64,000 nt of DNA from JAOABV01 sp039801465 (GTDB lineage Bacteria; Hydrothermota; Tepidihabitantia; Tepidihabitantales; CAIPLT01), in NCBI GenBank assembly GCA_039801465.1, contig JBDRUT010000006.1:33518-97517 (forward strand). Reading direction: 5' to 3'. Below are positions 26,399-34,140 of the stretch, one piece after another. The notes below the pieces were generated by a model that did no database searches, had not been told where the DNA came from, and was given only the letters and a program-made list of their open reading frames with translations. Both the position numbers and the translations under genes were made by a program. Within the stretch, counting starts at the first letter, position 1; the number at the start of each line of letters is the position of its first letter.

Positions 26399-27547
26399 AT
26401 GCCATATCGAACAGTAAAAAGTATCTTGACCCCGGGCAAATATTTTATGCAGGGTAATATTGCTTGTGCTGAAGGCGCTTTAGCTGCAGGTTGCAGATAT
26501 TATGCTGGTTATCCTATCACGCCTTCTTCGGAAATTATGGAGCATCTCTCAGTCCGACTCAGGGAATTGAATGGTGTTTTTATTCAAATGGAAGACGAAA
26601 TTGGTTCTATCTGTTCAATGATTGGAGCATCTTGGGCTGGTGCCAAAGCAATGACCGCGACCTCAGGACCGGGCTTTAGCCTTATGCTTGAAGGCATTGG
26701 TTATGCATTAATGACAGAAACACCTTGTGTTATCGTTGATGTGCAACGCGCCGGACCAGCAACCGGTCAAGCAACTCGACCTGGGCAAAGTGATATTATG
26801 CAAGCACGCTGGGGTGCTCATGGCGATTATCGAATTATTGCACTTTCTCCTTGGTCAGTTCAAGAGATGTATGATTTGACTATAAGGGCGTTTAACTTGG
26901 CAGAGAAGTTCCGTGTACCTGTAATTTTATTGGCAGATGAAGTTGTTGGACACTTAAAGGAAAGTTTTGTTATTAAACCTGAAATCGAAATATTTGAGCG
27001 GGATAAATCACAATCCTCTCCTCCATTCGGTAGTGAAAAAGAAGATGGCGTTCCTCCAATGCCTGCTTTTGGTCAAGGTGCTAAATTATTAGTTACTGGT
27101 TCAACCCACAATGAATTCGGAATACGAAAAGTCGCAGATCCGTTGGTCCAAGAAAGATTAGTTAAAAGACTTTGCTTGAAAATAGATAATCACAAAGATG
27201 AAATTTGCGAATCAGAATCCTATTTTACTGATGATACCGAATTTGTTTTTGTCTCTTTTGGAATTTCAGCGCGAAGCGCTTATTCTATTGTAAAACAATT
27301 ACGCAGTGAAAATTATAAAGTCGGTCTTCTTCGGTATAAAACAATTTGGCCTTTTGATGAAATAACCTTAAAAAATGTTACTGAAAATGCGAAGATGGTC
27401 TTTGTTCCAGAAATGAATCGTGGTCAACTGGTTTTAGAAATACAACGAGTGCTATGTAATAAAAAGGTTATCTCAATCCCTAAAACTCAAGGTGAAGCAA
27501 TCTATCCTTCTGAAATCTATACTGAGTTCAAAAAGTATCTAAAATGA
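26399..27547 (+). CDS. korA: 2-oxoacid:ferredoxin oxidoreductase, alpha subunit
   Basis: The 382-residue protein is the pyrimidine-binding alpha chain that holds thiamine diphosphate together with the beta chain. Typical motifs: NIACAEGALAAGCRYYAGYPITPSSE (residues 19-44), EDEIGSICSMIGASWAGAKAMTATSGPGFSLM and VDVQRAGPATGQATRPGQSD, which is characteristic of KorA. The central part (residues 200-270, PPMPAFGQGAKLLVTGSTHNEFG) is as in 2-oxoglutarate oxidoreductase. It links the reductive or oxidative TCA cycle with ferredoxin. The end of this gene is duplicated in the spacer before korB. Confidence 0.93.
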   Translation: MPYRTVKSILTPGKYFMQGNIACAEGALAAGCRYYAGYPITPSSEIMEHLSVRLRELNGVFIQMEDEIGSICSMIGASWAGAKAMTATSGPGFSLMLEGIGYALMTETPCVIVDVQRAGPATGQATRPGQSDIMQARWGAHGDYRIIALSPWSVQEMYDLTIRAFNLAEKFRVPVILLADEVVGHLKESFVIKPEIEIFERDKSQSSPPFGSEKEDGVPPMPAFGQGAKLLVTGSTHNEFGIRKVADPLVQERLVKRLCLKIDNHKDEICESESYFTDDTEFVFVSFGISARSAYSIVKQLRSENYKVGLLRYKTIWPFDEITLKNVTENAKMVFVPEMNRGQLVLEIQRVLCNKKVISIPKTQGEAIYPSEIYTEFKKYLK

Positions 27548-27677
27548 GTGAACATCTATATAAAAATAAGAAAAATGTCATCTCAATAATAAAACTTGAA
27601 ATGAAGCAATATATACACCGGAAATATAATCTGAACTTAAAAAGTATCTGAAATGAGCGAACACCTTTACAAATATT
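27461..27677 (+). repeat. Tandem duplication, period about 110 bp, across the korA-korB junction
   Basis: The last ~85 bases of korA plus the first ~25 bases of a korB copy (27461-27567) are repeated as 27570-27677. Shared blocks: atctcaat, gaagcaat, aaaaagtatct and atgagtgaacatct / atgagcgaacacct. The left copy of the korB start (ATG at 27544) now opens a 35-codon ORF beginning MSEHLYKNKK, with its ATG overlapping the korA stop. The genuine korB begins MSEHLYKYLR at 27653. Confidence 0.88.
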
Positions 27678-28408
27678 TAAGAACTGAAGTATTTCCTACT
27701 CCATTTTGTGCTGGTTGTGGACATGGCATTCTGATGTGTGCAATCTTAAGAGCAATTGATGAATTACAACTTGATTTTAATAAGATGTCCTTTGTTTCCG
27801 GCATCGGCTGTGGTGCCTGGATTCCAAGTCCACATTTTGCTACTGATACACTGCACACTTTACACGGAAGACCAATTGCTTATGCTACTGGTGTAAAACT
27901 GGTCAATCCGGAATTAAAAGTTGTAGTAATTTCTGGTGATGGCGATCTAGCGGCAATCGGCGGAAATCATTTAATCCATGCGGCGAGAAGGAATATTGAT
28001 ATGACCGTTATCTGTGCAAATAATAGTATTTATGGTATGACCGGTGGTCAGGTATCACCAACAACTCCCAAAGATGCTAAAACCCAAACTACAACTTCAG
28101 GTAATCCTGAACCAGCATTCGATTTATGCCAACTAGTCAAAGCTTGTAATGCCCAATATGTTGTCCGGTATACAGTCTTTCATATTAAGCCATTGATAAA
28201 TTCAATAAAGAAAGCATTAACAACAAAAGGATTTACTTTCATTGATGTTGTCTCACCTTGTCCTACTCAATTTGGCAGAAGAAATAAGATGCCAACCCTC
28301 TATGAGATGCTGATGGATATTAAAAATCGCTCAATTAGATATGAGTCTGCTCAATCAATGAAAAAAGAAGAATTGCTCGACAAGATTATCATTGGCGAAT
28401 ATGTATAG
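27653..28408 (+). CDS. korB: 2-oxoacid:ferredoxin oxidoreductase, beta subunit
   Basis: The 251-residue chain binds the diphosphate of thiamine diphosphate. Visible motifs: TPFCAGCGHGILM (residues 16-28), FVSGIGCGAW, the Mg-ThDP motif GDGDLAAIGGNHLIHAARRN (residues 94-113) with NNSIYGMTGGQVSPTTP, and FIDVVSPCPTQFGR. It pairs with KorA. Its start has been duplicated upstream (see the repeat at 27461-27677), which may sequester some ribosomes in a 35-codon decoy. Confidence 0.94.
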   Translation: MSEHLYKYLRTEVFPTPFCAGCGHGILMCAILRAIDELQLDFNKMSFVSGIGCGAWIPSPHFATDTLHTLHGRPIAYATGVKLVNPELKVVVISGDGDLAAIGGNHLIHAARRNIDMTVICANNSIYGMTGGQVSPTTPKDAKTQTTTSGNPEPAFDLCQLVKACNAQYVVRYTVFHIKPLINSIKKALTTKGFTFIDVVSPCPTQFGRRNKMPTLYEMLMDIKNRSIRYESAQSMKKEELLDKIIIGEYV

Positions 28409-28438
28409 AAATGAAGATAATCTTATGAAGTTCCAATT

Positions 28439-28969
28439 ATGACTAAAATCAGAATTACAGGATTTGGTGGACAAGGAATTATTTTAGCCGGAGAACTACT
28501 TGCTAATGCCGCGGTCTTAGATGGAAAAGAAGGAACTGCTATTGGTTCTTATGGCTCAGCCGCACGCGGTGGTTTAACCAGTTCTGAAGTTATAATTAGC
28601 AATGAATTTGTTCCTGCACCTTTTGTTGAAAGAGCGGATATATTAATTGCAATGTCACAAGATGGGTATGATAAATATTTTATCACAGTTGAAAACAATG
28701 GTTTGATAATTGTTGATTCAGGAATGATTACATTAAAAAGCTATCCTCGACAATTTGAAATTCCCGCTACTAATATAGCGCTTACGGAATTAAAATCACC
28801 GGTAGTCGCTAATATGATAATGCTTGGTGCATTATCATCATTAACTAAAATTGTTTCAAAACAATCACTAATCAATGCAATTAAAAAATCGGTTGCGGAA
28901 AAGTTTCTTGAAATCAACTTAAGAGGGATTGAAATTGGCTACGAAAAGGGACAACAATTAAAATTATGA
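28439..28969 (+). CDS. korC: 2-oxoacid:ferredoxin oxidoreductase, gamma subunit
   Basis: The 176-residue protein is the CoA-binding gamma chain. The opening RITGFGGQGIILAGELLANA (residues 4-23) and GSYGSAARGGLTSSEVIIS are diagnostic, as is MLGALSSLTK near residue 138. It completes the korDABC operon, 30 bases after korB. A DUF4438 gene follows after 57 bases with its own AAGGAG ribosome-binding site. Confidence 0.93.
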   Translation: MTKIRITGFGGQGIILAGELLANAAVLDGKEGTAIGSYGSAARGGLTSSEVIISNEFVPAPFVERADILIAMSQDGYDKYFITVENNGLIIVDSGMITLKSYPRQFEIPATNIALTELKSPVVANMIMLGALSSLTKIVSKQSLINAIKKSVAEKFLEINLRGIEIGYEKGQQLKL

Positions 28970-29026
28970 AATTACAAGACTACACGAAATTATCAGATTT
29001 AATATATAATTTGAAGGAGCAAACAT

Positions 29027-29887
29027 ATGATAAAAACAAACATTGACAAAATAGTCATAATTTCAGTCATTGGTCAAGTCGCATCTCCAACCCGTAGACA
29101 AAATTACCGTCTCACGCATCAAGGCGAAGCAACTGTCTTTCCTGGCACGGGCGGTATAACTTATAATGTCAAAGTGGGTGACCCAGTTTTTGGTTGGGTT
29201 GGCGACCATATTGAACCAGGTGTGTCAGTGAAAAATAGAGATGAGAACGAAAATCGGGCGCTCAATGTCTATACTTGCATTGGTAATACCGCATATGTTG
29301 TCTCAGGTGAAGCCAAAGGTAAAAAGGGCATTGTGACCGGAAAACACGGTGGTATTGAACATATTTTGGTCTGGTTTCCTAAAGATGTCATCGAAAAACT
29401 TGTCATTGGCGACCAGATTCAAATTCGTGCTTGCGGACAAGGATTCCAAATCCTAAATTTACCTGAAGTGAAATTCTTTAATATCGACCCGACTTTATTG
29501 TTAAAGATTAATCCCAAGGTCAAAAATGGCTTCATTGAATTTCCTGTGACCCATATTCTTCCACCAACAATTATGGGTTCAGGTCTGGGTAGTGAAACCG
29601 CTGCTTCTGGTGATTACGACATTACGACACAAGATGCGGAAACAATCAAACAACTCGGCTTGAACAAACTTCGTTTTGGCGATATTGTTTATCTTGAAAA
29701 TACTGATAACACCTATGGCAGATGTTATAAAAAGGGTGCTGGTTCAGTTGGTATTGTTGTCCATTCTGATTGTGTGATTGCTGGTCACGGACCGGGCGTT
29801 ACAACAATTGCAACATCAGTTAAAGGCAAAATCAAGCCGTTAATCAATAAAAATGCCAATATTGCTAACTACTTAAATTTGAAGTGA
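29027..29887 (+). CDS. DUF4438-family protein
   Basis: The 286-residue protein matches what I know of DUF4438 (Thermotoga TM1086-like). It opens with IVIISVIGQVASPT and continues with HQGEATVFPGTGGITYNVKVGD, GWVGDHIEPGVSVKNRD, KGKKGIVTGKHGGIEHILVWF and SDCVIAGHGPGVTTIATS. It has no signal peptide or membrane segment. A His/Asp-rich set of conserved turns suggests an enzyme, but the reaction is unknown. It sits between the kor operon and the V-ATPase genes with a good ribosome-binding site (GAAGGAG). Confidence 0.8.
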   Translation: MIKTNIDKIVIISVIGQVASPTRRQNYRLTHQGEATVFPGTGGITYNVKVGDPVFGWVGDHIEPGVSVKNRDENENRALNVYTCIGNTAYVVSGEAKGKKGIVTGKHGGIEHILVWFPKDVIEKLVIGDQIQIRACGQGFQILNLPEVKFFNIDPTLLLKINPKVKNGFIEFPVTHILPPTIMGSGLGSETAASGDYDITTQDAETIKQLGLNKLRFGDIVYLENTDNTYGRCYKKGAGSVGIVVHSDCVIAGHGPGVTTIATSVKGKIKPLINKNANIANYLNLK

Positions 29888-29928
29888 ATGATTGACATTT
29901 AATAAAGTTCCAGTAAACTTAAAAAACT

Positions 29929-30258
29929 ATGGATGTTGATTTAATTGATGAAGTAAAAAAAGCCGAGTCTTATGCTGAAGAATTGATAAAAAAAGCAGAG
30001 ATTGAAGGCGAAAAACATCTGGAAAAGGTTAGAGCAGAGATAGCAATACTTATTGAACAAACTAAAGAAAAGTTAAAACAACAAGCCGACGAAAAATTAG
30101 CAAATGCCAAAAAAGAAATCGAACAAAAAATTGAGACGATCAAAATACAAACTCAAAAACAAATTGAACAATTAAAAAACATTGATGAAAATAAAATGGA
30201 AAAAGCAATAAATTTAATAATTGAACATATTATCAAGGAAATAGAAAAGACAAAATAA
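29929..30258 (+). CDS. ntpH: V-type ATP synthase subunit H/G-like coiled-coil stalk protein
   Basis: The 109-residue protein is almost entirely charged coiled coil (EVKKAESYAEELIKKAEIE, KLKQQADEKLANAKKEIEQK). This suits the subunit (AtpH/NtpF/G) that forms the peripheral stalk with subunit E. It is placed directly before subunit I, as in other V-ATPase operons. The start codon follows no clear Shine-Dalgarno. Confidence 0.75.
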   Translation: MDVDLIDEVKKAESYAEELIKKAEIEGEKHLEKVRAEIAILIEQTKEKLKQQADEKLANAKKEIEQKIETIKIQTQKQIEQLKNIDENKMEKAINLIIEHIIKEIEKTK

Positions 30259-30286
30259 CAAGTTTAAAATATATCAGATAAGTGTC

Positions 30287-32530
30287 ATGGCAATCGCACC
30301 AGTCAAAAAGATTCTAATCGCAGTTCATAAATCCGAAGAGAAAATCTTCTTAGACCGATTACAAGAATTAGGTATTCTTCATATCGTTCGTAAACTTGAA
30401 ACGCAAGAAAGTATCTTAAAGCCAACAACTCAGGAGATTTTAAATGAAATCGGAGCAAGTATCGAATATCTCAACAGTTTTACAGAAAAACCAGGCATAT
30501 TAGAAGGCTTAGCATCTAAAAAGACAGAAGTTAACTCGGAAGAATATCAGGTCGTTGCTCACAAATATGATTTAGATGCAACACTAAATAAAATCCGACA
30601 ACTCCGTCAAAAAATTCTTGCCCTAACAGCTCAACACAAATCAATTACATCAGAAATTGAAATTCTCAAACCCTGGGAAAATTTAAAATACGATTTTAAA
30701 GACATTTACCGGTCTGACAAAATTGAAATAATTCTCGGTCAATTTCCGACTCAATCAGCATATCTTCAGACCCAAGATGCAACAAAAGATTTACCTATAT
30801 ACATTGAAAGTATTCAGCAAAGCAGAGAAATCGTTTATTGTATCATTGCTTATCCTAAAGAACTTAAAGAAACGATTAAGCCATATCTTAATAAATTTGA
30901 AATAATCGATTTGAGTAGATTTCAGGGAACTCCGAAAGACATTATTAGCGAATTTCATCAACAACTGAAAATTTTAGAAAAAGAAATTGCAAAGAATAAG
31001 CAGGAAGTTACTAATTTATTATCAGAATTGCCCAAATTACAAATTTTATATGACTACTATTATAATATCAAATGTCAAGAAGAAATTCTGCCGGTTTTGG
31101 AAAAGACTAATGAAGTTATCTTTATTGAAGGATGGATAAAACAGAAAGATTTAAAGAAATTAGAAGAAGTTATAAATTCATTTAAGACCGTGGTCATGTC
31201 ACCGATTACCCAACGAAAAGATGAAGAACCACCGGTAGCATTAGAGAATCGTAGTATTTTTAAGCCTTTTGAAATTATTGTTGAGTTATATACTATGCCT
31301 AAACCAATTGAATTAGACCCCACCCCGCTTTTAGCGCCATTTTTTGCTATTTTCTTTGCTTTATGTTTGACTGATGCCGGTTATGGCATAATTCTATTAG
31401 TTTTAGCATTGTTATTAATGAAAAAAATGAAAGCCGCGAGCAAGTTATTAGCCTTGTTAGCAATTTGTGGTGGATTTACAATTTTGGCTGGTGCAATTAC
31501 TGGTGGTTGGTTTGGAGATATTGTTGATAAAATTGGATTACAATTTTTAGTGAAATTTAGAGACCAATTACTACTTTTTGACCCAATTAAAAATCCGATG
31601 CCATTTTTTATCCTCTCAATTGCAATTGGCTATATTCATCTTAATTACGGTATAATAATAGAAATTTATGATTCATTTCGCCAGAAAAATTGGCAAAGCG
31701 CAATATTTGAGCAATTACCTTGGTTTTTGTTCCTTAACGGATTAATCGCTTATGCGTTTATTGGCAAATTCTTTCCGATTGTAATTAAGCCCTACTTAAT
31801 AATGACTATTCTGCTTGCCATGGCAATAATTATAGCATTTACGCGTCGGAATCAGAAACTAATGCTTAATCAGTTATTTATAGGAGTCGTTTTTCTTGGT
31901 GCTTTAATATTTATTTCCGCTAAGATCAATCTCTTTGTCCTACCCGATGCTTATTTAAGTTGGAATCTGGGCAAATATCTTATCATACTCGGCCTAATTG
32001 CACTATCTGTTTTATCTTTTATCGCACAAATCACTCTGAAGAAAATTTCAATTATATCAATTATTATTTTAGTCGGACTGCTTTCAACCCTTATCGGCTA
32101 TTTTGCTTTTAATTTATCAATTGTTATATTTCTAATATCCTCAATAGTTTTCATAATGCTCAGTCCAGACAATCGTAGACTGATAAAAAATATCATTTGG
32201 GGATTATACACTCTGTATGGTGGTACAAGTTTTTTAGGAGTCGTTTTGTCCTATATTCGTCTAATGGCTTTGGGTATGGTGACAGCGGGAATTGCAATGG
32301 CGATCAACACTATTGCTTGGATGGTTATTAAAATACCGATTGCCGGTATAATTTTAGCATTAATCATATTAATCTTTGGTCATGCTTATAACGTTGCTAT
32401 AAATATCTTAGGCGCATTTGTCCATTCGTTGCGATTAAATTATGTTGAATTTTTCCCAAGATTCTTTACCGGTGGTGGTGAAAGATTTTCTCCATTCCAA
32501 AGACAAACAAAATATGTTACAATTAAATAG
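30287..32530 (+). CDS. ntpI: V-type ATP synthase subunit I
   Basis: The 747-residue protein has a long soluble N-half (residues 1-340, with coiled coils around 100-130 and 225-260) and about eight membrane helices in the C-half. Family motifs include PTPLLAPFFAIFFALCLTDAGYGI (around residues 345-368), GGTSFLGVVLSYIRLMALGM with the essential Arg of the ion path, and GHAYNVAINILGAFVHSLRLNYVEFF near the end. It is the stator a-subunit homologue carrying ion half-channels. At 747 residues it is somewhat longer than usual. Confidence 0.93.
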   Translation: MAIAPVKKILIAVHKSEEKIFLDRLQELGILHIVRKLETQESILKPTTQEILNEIGASIEYLNSFTEKPGILEGLASKKTEVNSEEYQVVAHKYDLDATLNKIRQLRQKILALTAQHKSITSEIEILKPWENLKYDFKDIYRSDKIEIILGQFPTQSAYLQTQDATKDLPIYIESIQQSREIVYCIIAYPKELKETIKPYLNKFEIIDLSRFQGTPKDIISEFHQQLKILEKEIAKNKQEVTNLLSELPKLQILYDYYYNIKCQEEILPVLEKTNEVIFIEGWIKQKDLKKLEEVINSFKTVVMSPITQRKDEEPPVALENRSIFKPFEIIVELYTMPKPIELDPTPLLAPFFAIFFALCLTDAGYGIILLVLALLLMKKMKAASKLLALLAICGGFTILAGAITGGWFGDIVDKIGLQFLVKFRDQLLLFDPIKNPMPFFILSIAIGYIHLNYGIIIEIYDSFRQKNWQSAIFEQLPWFLFLNGLIAYAFIGKFFPIVIKPYLIMTILLAMAIIIAFTRRNQKLMLNQLFIGVVFLGALIFISAKINLFVLPDAYLSWNLGKYLIILGLIALSVLSFIAQITLKKISIISIIILVGLLSTLIGYFAFNLSIVIFLISSIVFIMLSPDNRRLIKNIIWGLYTLYGGTSFLGVVLSYIRLMALGMVTAGIAMAINTIAWMVIKIPIAGIILALIILIFGHAYNVAINILGAFVHSLRLNYVEFFPRFFTGGGERFSPFQRQTKYVTIK

Positions 32531-32534
32531 TTAC

Positions 32535-32612
32535 TTGCCACAGAGACACAAAGTTCACAGAGAAAAATATAAAATAAATTTAACTCTGTGCTTTCCAAAG
32601 CTCTGTGGCAAA
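32535..32612. repeat. Long imperfect palindrome, GCCACAGAG family
   Basis: The left arm TTGCCACAGAG with a following TTCACAGAG mirrors the right arm CTCTGTG and AGCTCTGTGGCAA around an AT-rich loop. It fills the ntpI-ntpK spacer and ends 9 bases before the ntpK ribosome-binding site. The shared GCCACAGA arm links it to the element at 59081-59113, and a related one lies at 25004-25034. Confidence 0.8.
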
Positions 32613-32628
32613 TCAAATAGGAGGCGAA

Positions 32629-33108
32629 ATGGTTGACCCTTTAGGTTTAGCAATTGCCATTACCGGTTGCGGACTTGCGGCTTTAATGGCTGGAATTGGT
32701 TCAGCAATCGGGATTGGTTTAGCATCTCAAGTTGCTAATGGTGTTTTATCTGAAGACCCGAATAAGTTTGGTAGTTTATTTATTCTTGTTGTCCTACCTG
32801 GTACCCAAGGCTTTTATGGCTTTTTGGCTGCTTTTTTGGGCATAATGAAACTGGGTCTTTTAGGTAATCCAGTTCCCATAACCCTTGGTCAAGGACTACA
32901 GATGTTCGGTGCCTGTTTACCAATTGCTTTTGCTGGATTACTATCAGCGATCTGGCAAGGAAAAGTCTGTGCATCCGGTTGTGAATTAGTTGCCAAACGA
33001 CCAACCGAATCAGTAAAAGCAATTATTTACGGTGCAATGGTCGAGACTTATGCAGTACTCGGACTACTTGTTACAATCTTTTTACAAATGGGAGTGAAAT
33101 TAGGATAA
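32629..33108 (+). CDS. ntpK: V-type ATP synthase proteolipid (c) subunit K with Na+-binding residues
   Basis: The 159-residue protein has two c-type hairpins, so four membrane helices, and forms the rotor ring. All positions that bind Na+ in Enterococcus hirae NtpK are conserved: VLPGTQGFYGF (Leu, Thr and Gln), AIWQGKV (Gln) and AMVETYAVLG (the ion-binding Glu). I infer Na+ coupling. The start at 32629 is preceded by AGGAGG; an upstream GTG at 32605 lies inside the palindrome and is unlikely. ntpE follows after 3 bases. Confidence 0.93.
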   Translation: MVDPLGLAIAITGCGLAALMAGIGSAIGIGLASQVANGVLSEDPNKFGSLFILVVLPGTQGFYGFLAAFLGIMKLGLLGNPVPITLGQGLQMFGACLPIAFAGLLSAIWQGKVCASGCELVAKRPTESVKAIIYGAMVETYAVLGLLVTIFLQMGVKLG

Positions 33109-33111
33109 CTC

Positions 33112-33657
33112 ATGTCAATTGAAAAATTAACTAATACGATTATCAAGTCGGCTCAGCAAAAAGCCAACGAAATCAAAGAAAAATACGAACAGGAAATTGT
33201 AAAACTCAAACAAATAACCGACGAACAAATAATTAAACTGACTCAAGAAAATAATGAAAAGGTTGCAAGACAACAAACTCTAATTGAAATACAATCAATT
33301 TCAAACGCTCAAGTTGATGCTCAAAAGAAAATCCTGCAAGCTAAATGGTCAATTATTGACCAAATCTTCAGTCAGGCAATAGAAAAATTTGTCTCATCAG
33401 ACAAATATTATCAAATTCTGAATGAAATCATAAAAAAACATTTTGCTGACGATATAGAAATAATCGTCGCTTCTCAGGACTATAGTCAACTTCAAAAATT
33501 CCAGCCGAATCTAAAATTAGTTCCTACTAATAACTTGAACCATGGTATAATAATAAAGAAGAGTCATATTGAGTTAAATTACTCTCTTGACCGAATTGTA
33601 AAGTCACTAAAAAGTGAGTTAATTATTGAGTTATCGAAACTGCTCTTTACAAAATAG
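33112..33657 (+). CDS. ntpE: V-type ATP synthase subunit E
   Basis: The 181-residue protein has a long N-terminal helix (residues 1-85: AQQKANEIKEKYEQEIVKLK) and a small C-terminal alpha/beta domain ending in HGIIIKKSHIELNYSLDRIV. The last motif resembles the GGV.....G.I.....L conserved in subunit E. It forms the outer stalk with the H/G-like protein. The expected downstream genes for catalytic A and B, and D, C and F, are absent; a tRNA and an opposite-strand gene follow instead. Confidence 0.85.
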   Translation: MSIEKLTNTIIKSAQQKANEIKEKYEQEIVKLKQITDEQIIKLTQENNEKVARQQTLIEIQSISNAQVDAQKKILQAKWSIIDQIFSQAIEKFVSSDKYYQILNEIIKKHFADDIEIIVASQDYSQLQKFQPNLKLVPTNNLNHGIIIKKSHIELNYSLDRIVKSLKSELIIELSKLLFTK

Positions 33658-33772
33658 TATTTGCGATGGTCTTTTTAAAATAATCTCCCAGACTAAAGAG
33701 CATGAGCAACTATCTTTGCCTGAAATTAATCACAGATGACAATCCTGCTCTTTACAAAATGACTATTCGCTA
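33640..33772 (+). repeat. Duplicated 3' end of ntpE, period 105 bp
   Basis: The 16-base block CTGCTCTTTACAAAAT occurs at 33640-33655 (end of ntpE) and again at 33745-33760, with weaker similarity on both sides (att.att.a...at.ga.aa before; ta-tt-gc-at after). The right copy is non-coding and lies just before tRNA-Glu. Confidence 0.7.
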
Positions 33773-33798
33773 TATACTAATTTCTACTCGCTAAAATT

Positions 33799-33873
33799 GG
33801 CGCCATCGTCTAGTCCGGTCTAGGACATCTGGTTCTCAGCCAGAAGACTGGGGTTCAAATCCCCATGGCGCTA
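33799..33873 (+). tRNA. tRNA-Glu, anticodon CTC
   Basis: A 75-base cloverleaf: acceptor GGCGCCA / TGGCGCT (first pair G-U), anticodon stem TCTGG / CCAGA with loop TTCTCAG, T-arm GGGGTTCAAATCCCC. No CCA is encoded. Confidence 0.93.
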
Positions 33874-34140
33874 TCTTTTATAGTAGATTAACTATATCTA
33901 CGATTTACAAATATAATTTGGGCTTAAATAAAAATAATATAAAAATATAACATTTGCAAATGTAGGTATAAAGCATCCTAACAAACACATAGATAATAGA
34001 TAAAAGATACGTTATTACGAGCCCTTAGTTAATTCAATTCTCACTTAATAAAAAATATAATTTTTAAACGTATTTCTAAATTGAATAAAATTAGTTATTT
34101 TCTACTTAGCTTTTTTGTTTATCTATAAAATAACTCCCAA

